A stretch of DNA of 9,984 nt from an uncultured Treponema sp. Its GTDB lineage: Bacteria > Spirochaetota > Spirochaetia > Treponematales > Treponemataceae. The position numbers were made by a program, and so were the translations under genes. The stretch covers positions 1 through 9,984 of the forward strand of contig CAJPOH010000015.1 in the NCBI GenBank assembly GCA_905372205.1, in the 5' to 3' direction. Of this stretch, positions 1 to 6,448 are shown piece by piece. A model generated the notes under the pieces. It made no database searches and had not been told where the DNA came from. It was given only the letters and a program-made list of their open reading frames with translations. Numbering within the stretch: position 1 is the stretch's first letter; every line of letters begins with the position of its first letter.

Positions 1-497
1 CCTGGTGCATTAAATGTATGCGTTTCTTTACCAGAATGTGCACCGACAATTTGTGCTAAAAAACCACCAAGAGAATGACCTATTATTATAACTTCTCTAT
101 ATTCATTACGCATACATTTATTATAAAAGTTAAGTGCCTGACTTATCTGTGAATCAATAGCACGTTCTCCTAAATATTCTACAAAGATTTCTTTATATTT
201 CAATGGTCCATAATACAGTCCAACATCAGCAAAAATATCATCTAACTCTCCATCTGTGCCTCTATAAGATATTACAATGGTTGTATCATTCCCATATTTA
301 ACAGCCTGAAAACCATTTTGACCAAATTCAACATCTTCCGCAATAAGATTTTTAACATTATTAGGTGAACAGCGATTAGCGTATGTATCATATGCAAGAT
401 ATGCCAATTCCCACACATAGTTTGGCCGAGAATCTTTAGCAAAAACGAGACACCCGCTAATAGCGAAAAAAAATAAAACAATACTAATCTTTTTCAT
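1..497 (-). CDS. Class 3 lipase-like alpha/beta hydrolase, probable lipoprotein (partial, C-terminus off the left edge)
   Basis: Translating the minus strand from the ATG at 497 gives 165 uninterrupted residues up to the window edge. The N-terminus is a signal peptide: MKK, a hydrophobic stretch at residues 4-15, then Ile-Ser-Gly-Cys at 13-16, which fits a lipobox with Cys16 lipidated. A signal peptidase I site after Ala20 (VFA/KD) is the alternative. The mature part has the marks of the lipase class 3 fold: YRGTD at 78-82 on the strand before the oxyanion region, and the nucleophile elbow GHSLGG at 140-145 with Ser142 as the predicted catalytic serine, followed by FNAPG. The catalytic Asp and His would lie in the missing part. 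An AGGAG Shine-Dalgarno at 504-508, six bases from the ATG, fixes the start. It probably hydrolyses an ester or lipid at the cell envelope, but the substrate cannot be read from the sequence. It lies downstream of the small exported-protein gene with no terminator between them, so the two may be cotranscribed. Confidence 0.85.
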   Translation of the reverse strand, partial: MKKISIVLFFFAISGCLVFAKDSRPNYVWELAYLAYDTYANRCSPNNVKNLIAEDVEFGQNGFQAVKYGNDTTIVISYRGTDGELDDIFADVGLYYGPLKYKEIFVEYLGERAIDSQISQALNFYNKCMRNEYREVIIIGHSLGGFLAQIVGAHSGKETHTFNAP

Positions 498-574
498 AAA
501 ATTCTCCTGTGATTTTATAAATTTCAATTTTGACCGAAAATCTGTAGGTATGACTTTTACCTCTTTTTCCTTCT

Positions 575-799
575 TCAAAAAAAATCATCATGGACACTTA
601 CATCATACTCAGCAAAAGCATCATTCTTTTTTATAGGGTCTATTTTGTAGTTAGTTCCAAATCCTGTATATATAGGCTCTTTACCTCCACATTTCTCAGC
701 AATCTCTTCCAACGTCATTCCCATTTTTAAGCCAAATGGATCTGCAAACAAAATACTCCCCAGAAAGGCAAGTAATGCCAACAAAACTGTTTTCTTCAT
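575..799 (-). CDS. Small exported protein, probably truncated (function unknown)
   Basis: This 74-residue reading frame starts at an ATG six bases after a good AAGGAG site (806-812). Residues 1-19 form a typical signal peptide (MKK, then a Leu/Ala-rich core) with likely cleavage after LFA at Ala19. The mature part begins DPFGLKMGMTLEEIAEKCGG. An FG-x-x-x-GM-T-x-EE-type opening like this is common in small periplasmic proteins that carry a longer alpha/beta domain. From general memory, Treponema genomes hold families of exported proteins with this opening that are clearly longer than 74 residues, so this copy looks truncated. It stops within a run of eight T (minus strand) just after HDDFF. 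One T fewer would extend it to 104 residues; one T more would open a fusion into the lipase-like gene. Function is unknown. It may be a real short protein, a decayed paralogue or a slippage-controlled gene. Confidence 0.6.
   Translation of the reverse strand: MKKTVLLALLAFLGSILFADPFGLKMGMTLEEIAEKCGGKEPIYTGFGTNYKIDPIKKNDAFAEYDVSVHDDFF
577..584. repeat. Homopolymer of eight A (T8 on the coding strand)
   Basis: The run forms the last two Phe codons and the first base of the TGA stop of the small exported-protein gene at 575-799. All three frames are open for some distance across it, so a one-base length change alters the C-terminus substantially. The sequence shows only one length state. Confidence 0.8.
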
Positions 800-975
800 A
801 CAAAACTCCTTATATGTAATGTTTTAGAATAATTTTCTTGATTTATTAAAACGACGAATTGCCTCACGTCGAATAACCACTTAGCCAAAAAGTCAGTACG
901 AGCAAGAGACACAAACAGAGAATAAATGTTAAATGATTTTATCTTGTTGAATTGCCCTTTAGAGAGAATACGGGC

Positions 976-997
976 GTAAGTAAGTAAGTAAGTAAGT
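976..997. repeat. Tetranucleotide tandem repeat, 5.5 copies of GTAA
   Basis: Twenty-two bases are an uninterrupted tandem array of GTAA on the plus strand, or TTAC on the strand that is probably transcribed. Perfect arrays with a unit length not divisible by three are typical sites of slipped-strand mispairing. This one lies in the presumed leader of the small exported-protein gene. Confidence 0.9.
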
Positions 998-1009
998 CTA
1001 AATTTAGAC
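996..1009. repeat. 14-bp perfect palindrome GTCTAAATTTAGAC
   Basis: The sequence equals its own reverse complement over 14 bases and its first two bases are the end of the GTAA array. It could be a binding site for a dimeric regulator about 60-70 bases downstream of the predicted transcription start, or the end of a small dispersed repeat. There is no T-run beside it, so it is not an intrinsic terminator. Confidence 0.6.
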
Positions 1010-1066
1010 AGTACGTATGTCAACTGGACACCTCTCAATGATATGCTTCCCTATACAAGCACATCC

Positions 1067-1095
1067 ATTCTATAAAATATTCGTAAAAATATCAA
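1067..1095 (-). promoter_or_regulatory. Predicted sigma70-type promoter for the exported-protein genes
   Basis: Read on the minus strand, TTGATA (1095-1090) is followed after exactly 17 bases by TAGAAT (1072-1067). Each hexamer differs from consensus at one position and the spacing is ideal. It lies just downstream of the rpsG terminator, where a new transcription unit would be expected to begin. The start point would be near 1060. AT-rich DNA yields chance matches, so this stays a prediction. Confidence 0.6.
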
Positions 1096-1149
1096 TAGCA
1101 ATTTTGCACTGCTAGTAAAGACGTGTTTCGATTTCAAAACCATACAAGC

Positions 1150-1189
1150 AAAAAAATAGCTTTGAGTAGTAAAACCACTCAAAGCTATT
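1150..1189 (-). terminator. Intrinsic terminator of the rpoB-rpoC-rpsL-rpsG unit
   Basis: On the minus strand a 13-bp perfect stem (arms 1189-1177 and 1167-1155) encloses a nine-base loop that can pair further through a GU and two Watson-Crick pairs, leaving a UUU tip. A run of seven T (1156-1150) follows directly, partly shared with the stem. It begins 21 bases after the rpsG stop codon. The plus strand has no matching T-run, so termination is one-directional. Confidence 0.93.
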
Positions 1190-1210
1190 ACAAAATCACT
1201 ATATAAAAAG

Positions 1211-1681
1211 CTAAAACCTAAAATGAGCAAAAGCCTTATTAGCTTCAGCCATTCTATGAACATCTTCCTTTTTCTTAAATGCTACACCCGTTCCATTATA
1301 TGCATCCACAAATTCCGAAGCTAAACGCTCAGACATCTCATGTCCATTTCTCTTTCTTGCAGCACCTATAATCCATCTCATTGCCAAAGCTTCACGTCGT
1401 GATTCAGCAATTTCTACAGGTACTTGATACGTAGCCCCTCCAACGCGCTTAGATCGAACTTCTACAACAGGCTTAACATTATCCAAAGCCTTCAAAAACA
1501 CTGTCAAAGGTTCACCATCTATCTTCTTTTTAAGATTTTCTAAAGCATCATACATAATTTTTGTAGTAATACTTTTTTTCCCTGACAACATCATTCTAGT
1601 AATAAACTTAGACACAACCACGCTGTTATATTTAGAATCAGGTGTTGTGGTTCTCTTTACTGTTATTTTTCTTCTTCCCAT
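1211..1681 (-). CDS. rpsG: 30S ribosomal protein S7
   Basis: S7 is the primary binding protein that nucleates assembly of the 30S head by binding the 3' major domain of 16S rRNA; it lies near the E-site tRNA and mRNA exit path. The 156 residues are the usual length. Conserved stretches visible are the basic N-terminus MGRRK, PDSKYNS at about residues 14-20, the RSKRVGGATYQVP segment at about 77-89, and the REALAMRWII helix near 95-104. The ATG at 1681 is preceded by AGAGGG (1687-1692) at five bases. It starts 12 bases after rpsL ends and is followed by the terminator, so it is the last gene of the unit. In many bacteria fusA and tuf would follow; here they do not. The short rpsL-rpsG gap leaves no room for the autoregulatory S7 site that E. 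coli has between these genes. Confidence 0.98.
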   Translation of the reverse strand: MGRRKITVKRTTTPDSKYNSVVVSKFITRMMLSGKKSITTKIMYDALENLKKKIDGEPLTVFLKALDNVKPVVEVRSKRVGGATYQVPVEIAESRREALAMRWIIGAARKRNGHEMSERLASEFVDAYNGTGVAFKKKEDVHRMAEANKAFAHFRF

Positions 1682-1693
1682 ATATTCCCTCTG

Positions 1694-2068
1694 TTATGCC
1701 TTAGGTCTTTTGGCTCCATACTTAGAGCGACCACGTTTTCTATCTTCAACACCCAAAGAATCTCTAGTACCACGAATAATATGATACCTAACACCAGGAA
1801 GGTCCTTAACACGTCCACCCCTAATTAAAACAACAGAGTGTTCCTGCAAATTGTGCCCAATACCTGGAATATATGCAGTTACTTCTATACCATTACTCAA
1901 CCTAACACGAGCAACCTTTCGCAAAGCAGAGTTAGGCTTCTTGGGAGTCACAGTCATAACACGAGTGCAAACCCCACGCTTTTGTGGACAAGCTTGCAAA
2001 GCTGGACTCTTAGTTCTAGCAACACTAGACTTACGTCCATGTTTTATTAATTGGTTAATTGTAGGCAT
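1694..2068 (-). CDS. rpsL: 30S ribosomal protein S12
   Basis: S12 sits at the interface side of the 30S decoding centre and governs tRNA selection accuracy. The 124 residues align along their full length with the bacterial family. Diagnostic segments are [11 protein letters not shown] at 27-37, [17 protein letters not shown] at 41-57, [20 protein letters not shown] from 71, and the C-terminal [11 protein letters not shown]. Lys43, Lys44 and Lys88, where changes give streptomycin resistance or dependence in other bacteria, are all wild type. Asp89, the residue methylthiolated by RimO in some bacteria, is present. The ATG at 2068 has AAGGAG nine bases upstream (2078-2083). A promoter in the 79-base gap after rpoC suggests that rpsL and rpsG can be expressed apart from the polymerase genes. 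Confidence 0.98.
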   Translation of the reverse strand: MPTINQLIKHGRKSSVARTKSPALQACPQKRGVCTRVMTVTPKKPNSALRKVARVRLSNGIEVTAYIPGIGHNLQEHSVVLIRGGRVKDLPGVRYHIIRGTRDSLGVEDRKRGRSKYGAKRPKA

Positions 2069-2091
2069 ATGCCCCGTCTCCTTATAATAAA

Positions 2092-2108
2092 TCCGTCAGC
2101 ACTACGGA
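2092..2108 (-). other. Small hairpin in the rpsL leader
   Basis: Arms TCCGT and ACGGA pair over five bases around a seven-base loop, between the predicted promoter and the rpsL Shine-Dalgarno. It is short and may be chance. It could be a leader element for the rpsL-rpsG transcript, but nothing else supports that. Confidence 0.2.
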
Positions 2109-2122
2109 ATATAATCTCTCGT

Positions 2123-2151
2123 ATTCTATAAAAATAAAAGAAAAACATCAA
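2123..2151 (-). promoter_or_regulatory. Predicted internal promoter for rpsL-rpsG
   Basis: On the minus strand TTGATG (2151-2146) is separated by exactly 17 bases, mostly T, from TAGAAT (2128-2123). The -35 box contains the TGA stop codon of rpoC (2150-2148). The -10 box and spacing are identical to the promoter at 1067-1095, and the -35 boxes differ at one base. Transcription would start near 2116, giving a leader of roughly 50 bases before rpsL. Confidence 0.55.
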
Positions 2152-5100
2152 TCATCAAGCATAATCTCATCATCGTCAAAATACTCATGCTCTTCTTCTT
2201 TCACTACCTGAGTTGCTTCTAGTCTTCTGCGTTCCAAAATCTCATTCATCTGCACATCCAGGTCTGCCATATCTTTATCAAACAATTTCACATTACCATA
2301 TCTCTTCATTCCTGTACCTGCTGGAATGAGATGCCCTATAACAACATTTTCCTTCAAACCTTTTAGGTAGTCTGTAACTCCAGAAATTGCAGCATTTGTC
2401 AATACACGCGTTGTCTCTTGGAATGAAGCTGCAGAAATAAAAGAGTCAATATTAAGAGAAGCTTTTGTAATACCTTGAAAAAGAGGTTTTGCTATTGCTG
2501 GCTGTCCACCTTCTGCTGTAATCTTTGCATTTTCCTCATGAAACTTATACTTGTCTACAGCCTGATCAAAAATGAAACTAGTATCTCCAACAGAAACTAT
2601 CTTCACTTTCTTTAACATTTGTCTAACAATAATACCTATATGTTTATCATTGATAGTTACACCATGAGCTCTATAAACATCTCTAACTTCATTCATCAAA
2701 TAGTTCTGCAGTGCATTCTCACCCAAAATACTTAAAATATCATGAGGATCAAAGTTACCATCACATAATGGCTCACCAGCCTTAACAAGGTCGCCATCTC
2801 GAACCAACAAACGATTTGCAATAGGAATCAAATGCTTAAATTCGTTGCCATAATCATCTTTCACAACAACGAGCCTCTTAGCTTTAATAACACCTTTTTT
2901 TATGTTGACCGTGCCTGTAATTTTAGAAAGAACTGCTATAGTTTTTGGCTTTCTAGCTTCAAAAAGTTCAGTAACACGTGGCAAACCACCCGTAATATCT
3001 TTAGTCTTAGCAGTAGCCTTAGAGATACGAGCAATTACAGTACCAGCCTTAACCTTCTCACCTTCATCAAGCATAATCTGAGAACCTGCAGGTAAAAAAT
3101 AAGAAGTATTACTAACAGGATTTCCTGCTTCATCAGAAATAAATGCATGAGGCTGTAACTTATCAAAATGTAAATCTGCGATTCTCTTTATTGTAAAACC
3201 AGTATTCTCATCAATCTCTTCATTGAGAGTAGTACCTGCAATAACATCTTCAAAATGAATATAACCATCATCTTCTGCAATAATAGGCTCGGCAAAGGTA
3301 TCAAATTTCGCAACTTCCTCTCCTTGTCTAACGAAGTCGCCAACCTTCACTTTAACCGTACTTCCATTCTTTATCTCAGTGCTAACTTCTTTCTCAACAA
3401 GATAAACTGCGTCATCTTTAACAATAGACAAAGCAATATTTTCAGATTTCACTACCCCCTTCTTATTTTCATAAAGAGGATCACCTTCTAGCACACTTAC
3501 TCCATCTTTAACAAGCACCTTATCACCTTTCTTTAATGGATATTCTTTGATAACCTTATTAAAAATGAGTTCCCCCTTTCTAGTAAAAAGAATCTTTCCA
3601 TCATCAAGAACTATATGCTTGCCAACTATATCCTTAACAATGATAGAATATTTATTAAAGACAATCTTATCTTGTTCGCTACTCTTAGAAGCAGTACCAC
3701 CAACGTGGAAAGTACGCATCGTAAGCTGTGTACCAGGTTGTCCAATAGATTGTGCCGCAATAATACCTACAGCCTCCCCTATTTCGACCACCTTGTTATG
3801 AGCCAAGTCTCTACCATAGCATTTTCTACAAACTCCTTGCTTTGCTTCACATGTCAAAACAGTTCTCACTTTCACTTTTTCAACACCTGCAGCTTCAATT
3901 TTTTTTGCAAGATCGTCAGTTATATACTGGTTGATGTCAGCTATACGTTCTTCTGTTATAGGATGAAAGACCTCTTCAAGTGTATACTTTCCAGCTATTC
4001 TATCACTTAATGCTTCAATAACTTCATCTCCGTTTTTAACAGCCGAATAATATATACCATTTATTGTGCCACAATCATCTTCATTCACCACAACATCCTG
4101 AGCAATATCTACAAGACGACGTGTTAAATATCCAGCATCTGCAGTCTTCAAAGCAGTATCCGCCAAACCTTTTCTAGCACCATTCGTGGAGATAAAAAAT
4201 TCTATAACGTTCAAGCCTTCCTTAAAGCTAGAAAGAATAGGAAGCTCTATAATACTTCCATTTGGCTTTGCCATAAGACCACGCATACCACCTAACTGCC
4301 TAATCTGCGTACTACTTCCTCTTGCCCCTGATGTTGCCATCATATCAATAGTGTTAAAGCCATCTTTGTCTTTCTTTAAGGAGTCCATCAAAACTGTAGT
4401 AAGCTCATCATTTGCCTTAGACCAAATATCAATAACCCTACCATACTTTTCTTCATGGGTAATCTTACCGTTCTTATACTGCTCGTATATATCGCCAACT
4501 TCCTTATTAGCTTTTTCGAGCATAGTTGCTTTTTCCTTTGGAACAATAATATCATCCATACTAAGAGTTGCACCAAAGTACGTTGCATATTTATAGCCTA
4601 CAGCCTTAAGCTTATCCAAAAGCTGAACAGTTAAATACGAGTTATTTGTCTTAAAGACAGTTTCGATTAAAGCTCTAATTTCCTTATCTGTCAAATCCTT
4701 ATTCACAAAAGGAACGCCTTTTGGCATTTCTTCGTTGAAAAGAATCCTACCGGGTGATGTTTTTATTCTTTCAATTTTGCCGGGTGAAGTTTCATAATTA
4801 ATCAACACCTGATCTTGCCAACCTACACTTCCACTCTCTGCAGCCATAAGTAATTCATCAACGGAAGAAAAAAGCTTCAATTGTTTTCCTTTAGGAACAG
4901 GCTTCATTTTTGTCAAATAATACAAACCTAAAACCATGTCTTGCGAAGGATAAACAATAATTTTACCATTAGCAGGGTCTAGCAAATTCCTAGCAGACAA
5001 CATCAAATTCCAACACTCCATCTGAGCTTCTTGCGTTAAAGGAACGTGAATTGCCATCTGGTCGCCGTCAAAGTCAGCGTTGAAAGGTTTACACACAAGT

Positions 5101-6428
5101 GGATGCAATTTTATAGCCTTACCTTCAACCAAAACTGGTTCAAAAGCTTGAATACCCAAACGGTGCAAGGTAGGTGCACGGTTTAACATAACAGGATGTT
5201 CTTTAACAACCTCGTCCAAAATATTAAACACATCTGTGGCTTCTTGCTCTACAAGCATTTTAGCTCTTTTAATATTAGGTGCAATTTCCTTATCCACAAG
5301 ACGCTTCATAATGAAAGGCTTAAAAAGCTCCAATGCCATTTTAGTTGGCAAGCCACACTGCCAAAGTTTTAACTCAGGCCCCACAACAATAACAGAACGT
5401 CCCGAATAATCAACACGCTTACCCAAAAGATTTTGCCTAAAGCGTCCTTGTTTTCCTTTTAACATATCAGAAATGGATTTAAGAGGTCTATTAGCAGCAC
5501 CTTTTATGATCTTTTTACGCTTTGAATTGTCAAAAAGAGCATCAACAGCTTCTTGCAACATTCTCTTTTCATTCCTGATAATTATGTCAGGAGCCCCCAA
5601 TTCCATAATATGCTTTAGACGGCTATTTCTATGAATAACTCTTCTATATAAGTCATTCAAATCAGAAGTGGCAAAACGCCCCCCTTCCAACTGAACCATA
5701 GGTCTTAAATCAGGTGGAATAACAGGAATGACATCAAGAATCATCCATTCAGGTTTGTTATTAGAAAATCTAAAGTTTTCGACAATCTCAATACGTCTCA
5801 AAAGTGTTTGATCGTTTTTAAGGTTTCTATCACTCTTTTCGATCATCTTCTGTCTTAATTCAGCTTCCAAAGCCTCAAGATCAAGATTTTTCAAGAGAGT
5901 TTTGATGGCTTCAGCCCCCATGCCTGCCACAAAAGAATCTCCATACCTTTCTTTTGATTCATTATATTCATCTTCAGTCAAAAGCTGATTTTGTTTTAAG
6001 TCTGTCTCTCCAACCTCTATAACAATATACTTTTCATAATACAAAACAGAACGCAAATCCTTAACAGCAAGATTGAGTAATAACCCCATCCTACTAGGAA
6101 CTGCTCTGTAATACCAAATGTGAGAAACAGGTGTTGCAAGCTCAATATGCCCCATTCTTTCTCGTCTAACTTTAAAGTGAGTTACTTCAACGCTACATCT
6201 ATCACAAATGATACCTTTATACCTTATAGACTTAAACTTACCACAAAAACATTCCCATTCTTTTGTAGTTCCGAATATTTTTTCACAAAAGAGTCCATCC
6301 CTCTCAGGACGCAACGTTCTATAATTTATAGTTTCTGGCTTTTTAACTTCCCCATAAGACCACGATCTAATTGTTTCGGGAGAAGCAAGTTTTATCATCA
6401 ACTTATCAAAATCTTGTATATCTCTCAT
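2148..6428 (-). CDS. rpoC: DNA-directed RNA polymerase subunit beta-prime
   Basis: RpoC forms the clamp and active-site floor of RNA polymerase. From the ATG at 6428 it has 1426 residues. Visible landmarks: N-terminal zinc site Cys60, Cys62, Cys75 and Cys78; catalytic NADFDGD at 450-456, whose Asp452, Asp454 and Asp456 hold magnesium; GMRGLMAKP at 714-722 and the bridge helix near 740-776; second zinc site Cys786, Cys860, Cys867 and Cys870, with the same spacing as E. coli; trigger loop with Met904, Arg905 and His908. The loop is interrupted by about 230 residues (roughly 912-1140) in the place of the E. coli SI3 insertion, before [17 protein letters not shown]. The tail is acidic. Odd point: the conserved GEPGTQLT reads GQPGTQLT (Gln897). 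A GTG at 6434 would add two residues, but its distance from the Shine-Dalgarno is only two bases, so I prefer the ATG. The stop codon overlaps the -35 box of the rpsL promoter. Confidence 0.98.
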   Translation of the reverse strand: MRDIQDFDKLMIKLASPETIRSWSYGEVKKPETINYRTLRPERDGLFCEKIFGTTKEWECFCGKFKSIRYKGIICDRCSVEVTHFKVRRERMGHIELATPVSHIWYYRAVPSRMGLLLNLAVKDLRSVLYYEKYIVIEVGETDLKQNQLLTEDEYNESKERYGDSFVAGMGAEAIKTLLKNLDLEALEAELRQKMIEKSDRNLKNDQTLLRRIEIVENFRFSNNKPEWMILDVIPVIPPDLRPMVQLEGGRFATSDLNDLYRRVIHRNSRLKHIMELGAPDIIIRNEKRMLQEAVDALFDNSKRKKIIKGAANRPLKSISDMLKGKQGRFRQNLLGKRVDYSGRSVIVVGPELKLWQCGLPTKMALELFKPFIMKRLVDKEIAPNIKRAKMLVEQEATDVFNILDEVVKEHPVMLNRAPTLHRLGIQAFEPVLVEGKAIKLHPLVCKPFNADFDGDQMAIHVPLTQEAQMECWNLMLSARNLLDPANGKIIVYPSQDMVLGLYYLTKMKPVPKGKQLKLFSSVDELLMAAESGSVGWQDQVLINYETSPGKIERIKTSPGRILFNEEMPKGVPFVNKDLTDKEIRALIETVFKTNNSYLTVQLLDKLKAVGYKYATYFGATLSMDDIIVPKEKATMLEKANKEVGDIYEQYKNGKITHEEKYGRVIDIWSKANDELTTVLMDSLKKDKDGFNTIDMMATSGARGSSTQIRQLGGMRGLMAKPNGSIIELPILSSFKEGLNVIEFFISTNGARKGLADTALKTADAGYLTRRLVDIAQDVVVNEDDCGTINGIYYSAVKNGDEVIEALSDRIAGKYTLEEVFHPITEERIADINQYITDDLAKKIEAAGVEKVKVRTVLTCEAKQGVCRKCYGRDLAHNKVVEIGEAVGIIAAQSIGQPGTQLTMRTFHVGGTASKSSEQDKIVFNKYSIIVKDIVGKHIVLDDGKILFTRKGELIFNKVIKEYPLKKGDKVLVKDGVSVLEGDPLYENKKGVVKSENIALSIVKDDAVYLVEKEVSTEIKNGSTVKVKVGDFVRQGEEVAKFDTFAEPIIAEDDGYIHFEDVIAGTTLNEEIDENTGFTIKRIADLHFDKLQPHAFISDEAGNPVSNTSYFLPAGSQIMLDEGEKVKAGTVIARISKATAKTKDITGGLPRVTELFEARKPKTIAVLSKITGTVNIKKGVIKAKRLVVVKDDYGNEFKHLIPIANRLLVRDGDLVKAGEPLCDGNFDPHDILSILGENALQNYLMNEVRDVYRAHGVTINDKHIGIIVRQMLKKVKIVSVGDTSFIFDQAVDKYKFHEENAKITAEGGQPAIAKPLFQGITKASLNIDSFISAASFQETTRVLTNAAISGVTDYLKGLKENVVIGHLIPAGTGMKRYGNVKLFDKDMADLDVQMNEILERRRLEATQVVKEEEHEYFDDDEIMLDD

Positions 6429-6436
6429 AATCACAC

Positions 6437-6442
6437 CCTCCC
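6437..6442 (-). promoter_or_regulatory. Shine-Dalgarno site of rpoC
   Basis: GGGAGG lies eight bases before the ATG at 6428 but only two before the in-frame GTG at 6434. The spacing favours the ATG as the start. The site falls in the 20-base gap after the rpoB stop codon. Confidence 0.75.
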
Positions 6443-6448
6443 ATTAAA

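Larger units (their letters stand above)
800..1149. other. Gene-free stretch between the rpsG terminator and the small exported-protein gene
   Basis: I find no convincing gene in these 350 bases on either strand. They contain a minus-strand promoter (1067-1095), a tetranucleotide repeat (976-997), an adjoining perfect palindrome (996-1009), and the Shine-Dalgarno of the next gene (806-812). If the promoter is used, transcription would start near 1060 and give a leader of about 260 bases ahead of the ATG at 799. An open frame beginning with TTG at 1038 crosses the repeat and ends at 796, overlapping the next start as ATGA. It lacks a well-placed ribosome site and its last codons are the next gene's Shine-Dalgarno, so I do not call it. 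Confidence 0.6.

Noticed and set aside
272..481. 69-codon minus-strand open frame inside the lipase-like gene
   Set aside because: It is an out-of-frame shadow; the frame starting at 497 has the signal peptide, Shine-Dalgarno and GHSLGG motif.
500..560. Possible promoter (TATAAA) just upstream of the lipase-like gene
   Set aside because: There is no acceptable -35 hexamer at the right spacing, and TATAAA is expected by chance in such AT-rich sequence.
851..871. Possible hairpin CGACG/CGTCG in the gene-free stretch
   Set aside because: Only five base pairs around a ten-base loop with no T-run; below what I would call a structure.
796..1038. 80-codon minus-strand open frame with a TTG start, ending in ATGA overlap with the next gene
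   Set aside because: No well-placed Shine-Dalgarno, much of it is tetranucleotide repeat, and its last codons are the Shine-Dalgarno of the gene at 799. Kept only as context for the repeat.
1051..1263. 70-codon minus-strand open frame spanning the rpsG 3' end and terminator
   Set aside because: It overlaps the end of rpsG in another frame and reads through the terminator hairpin; the hydrophobic look comes from T-rich sequence.
3615..4010. 131-codon plus-strand open frame antisense to rpoC
   Set aside because: It lies opposite the conserved trigger-loop and zinc region of RpoC, where codon constraint gives long antisense frames; no ribosome site or recognisable protein.
4186..4596. 136-codon plus-strand open frame antisense to rpoC
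   Set aside because: It is complementary to the conserved bridge-helix region; hydrophobic composition is what antisense of this reading gives.
4745..4792. Short direct repeat in rpoC encoding TSPGK and TSPGR nearby
   Set aside because: The two copies are short and imperfect, and lie within a normal RpoC reading frame; it looks like local sequence similarity, not a mobile or functional repeat.
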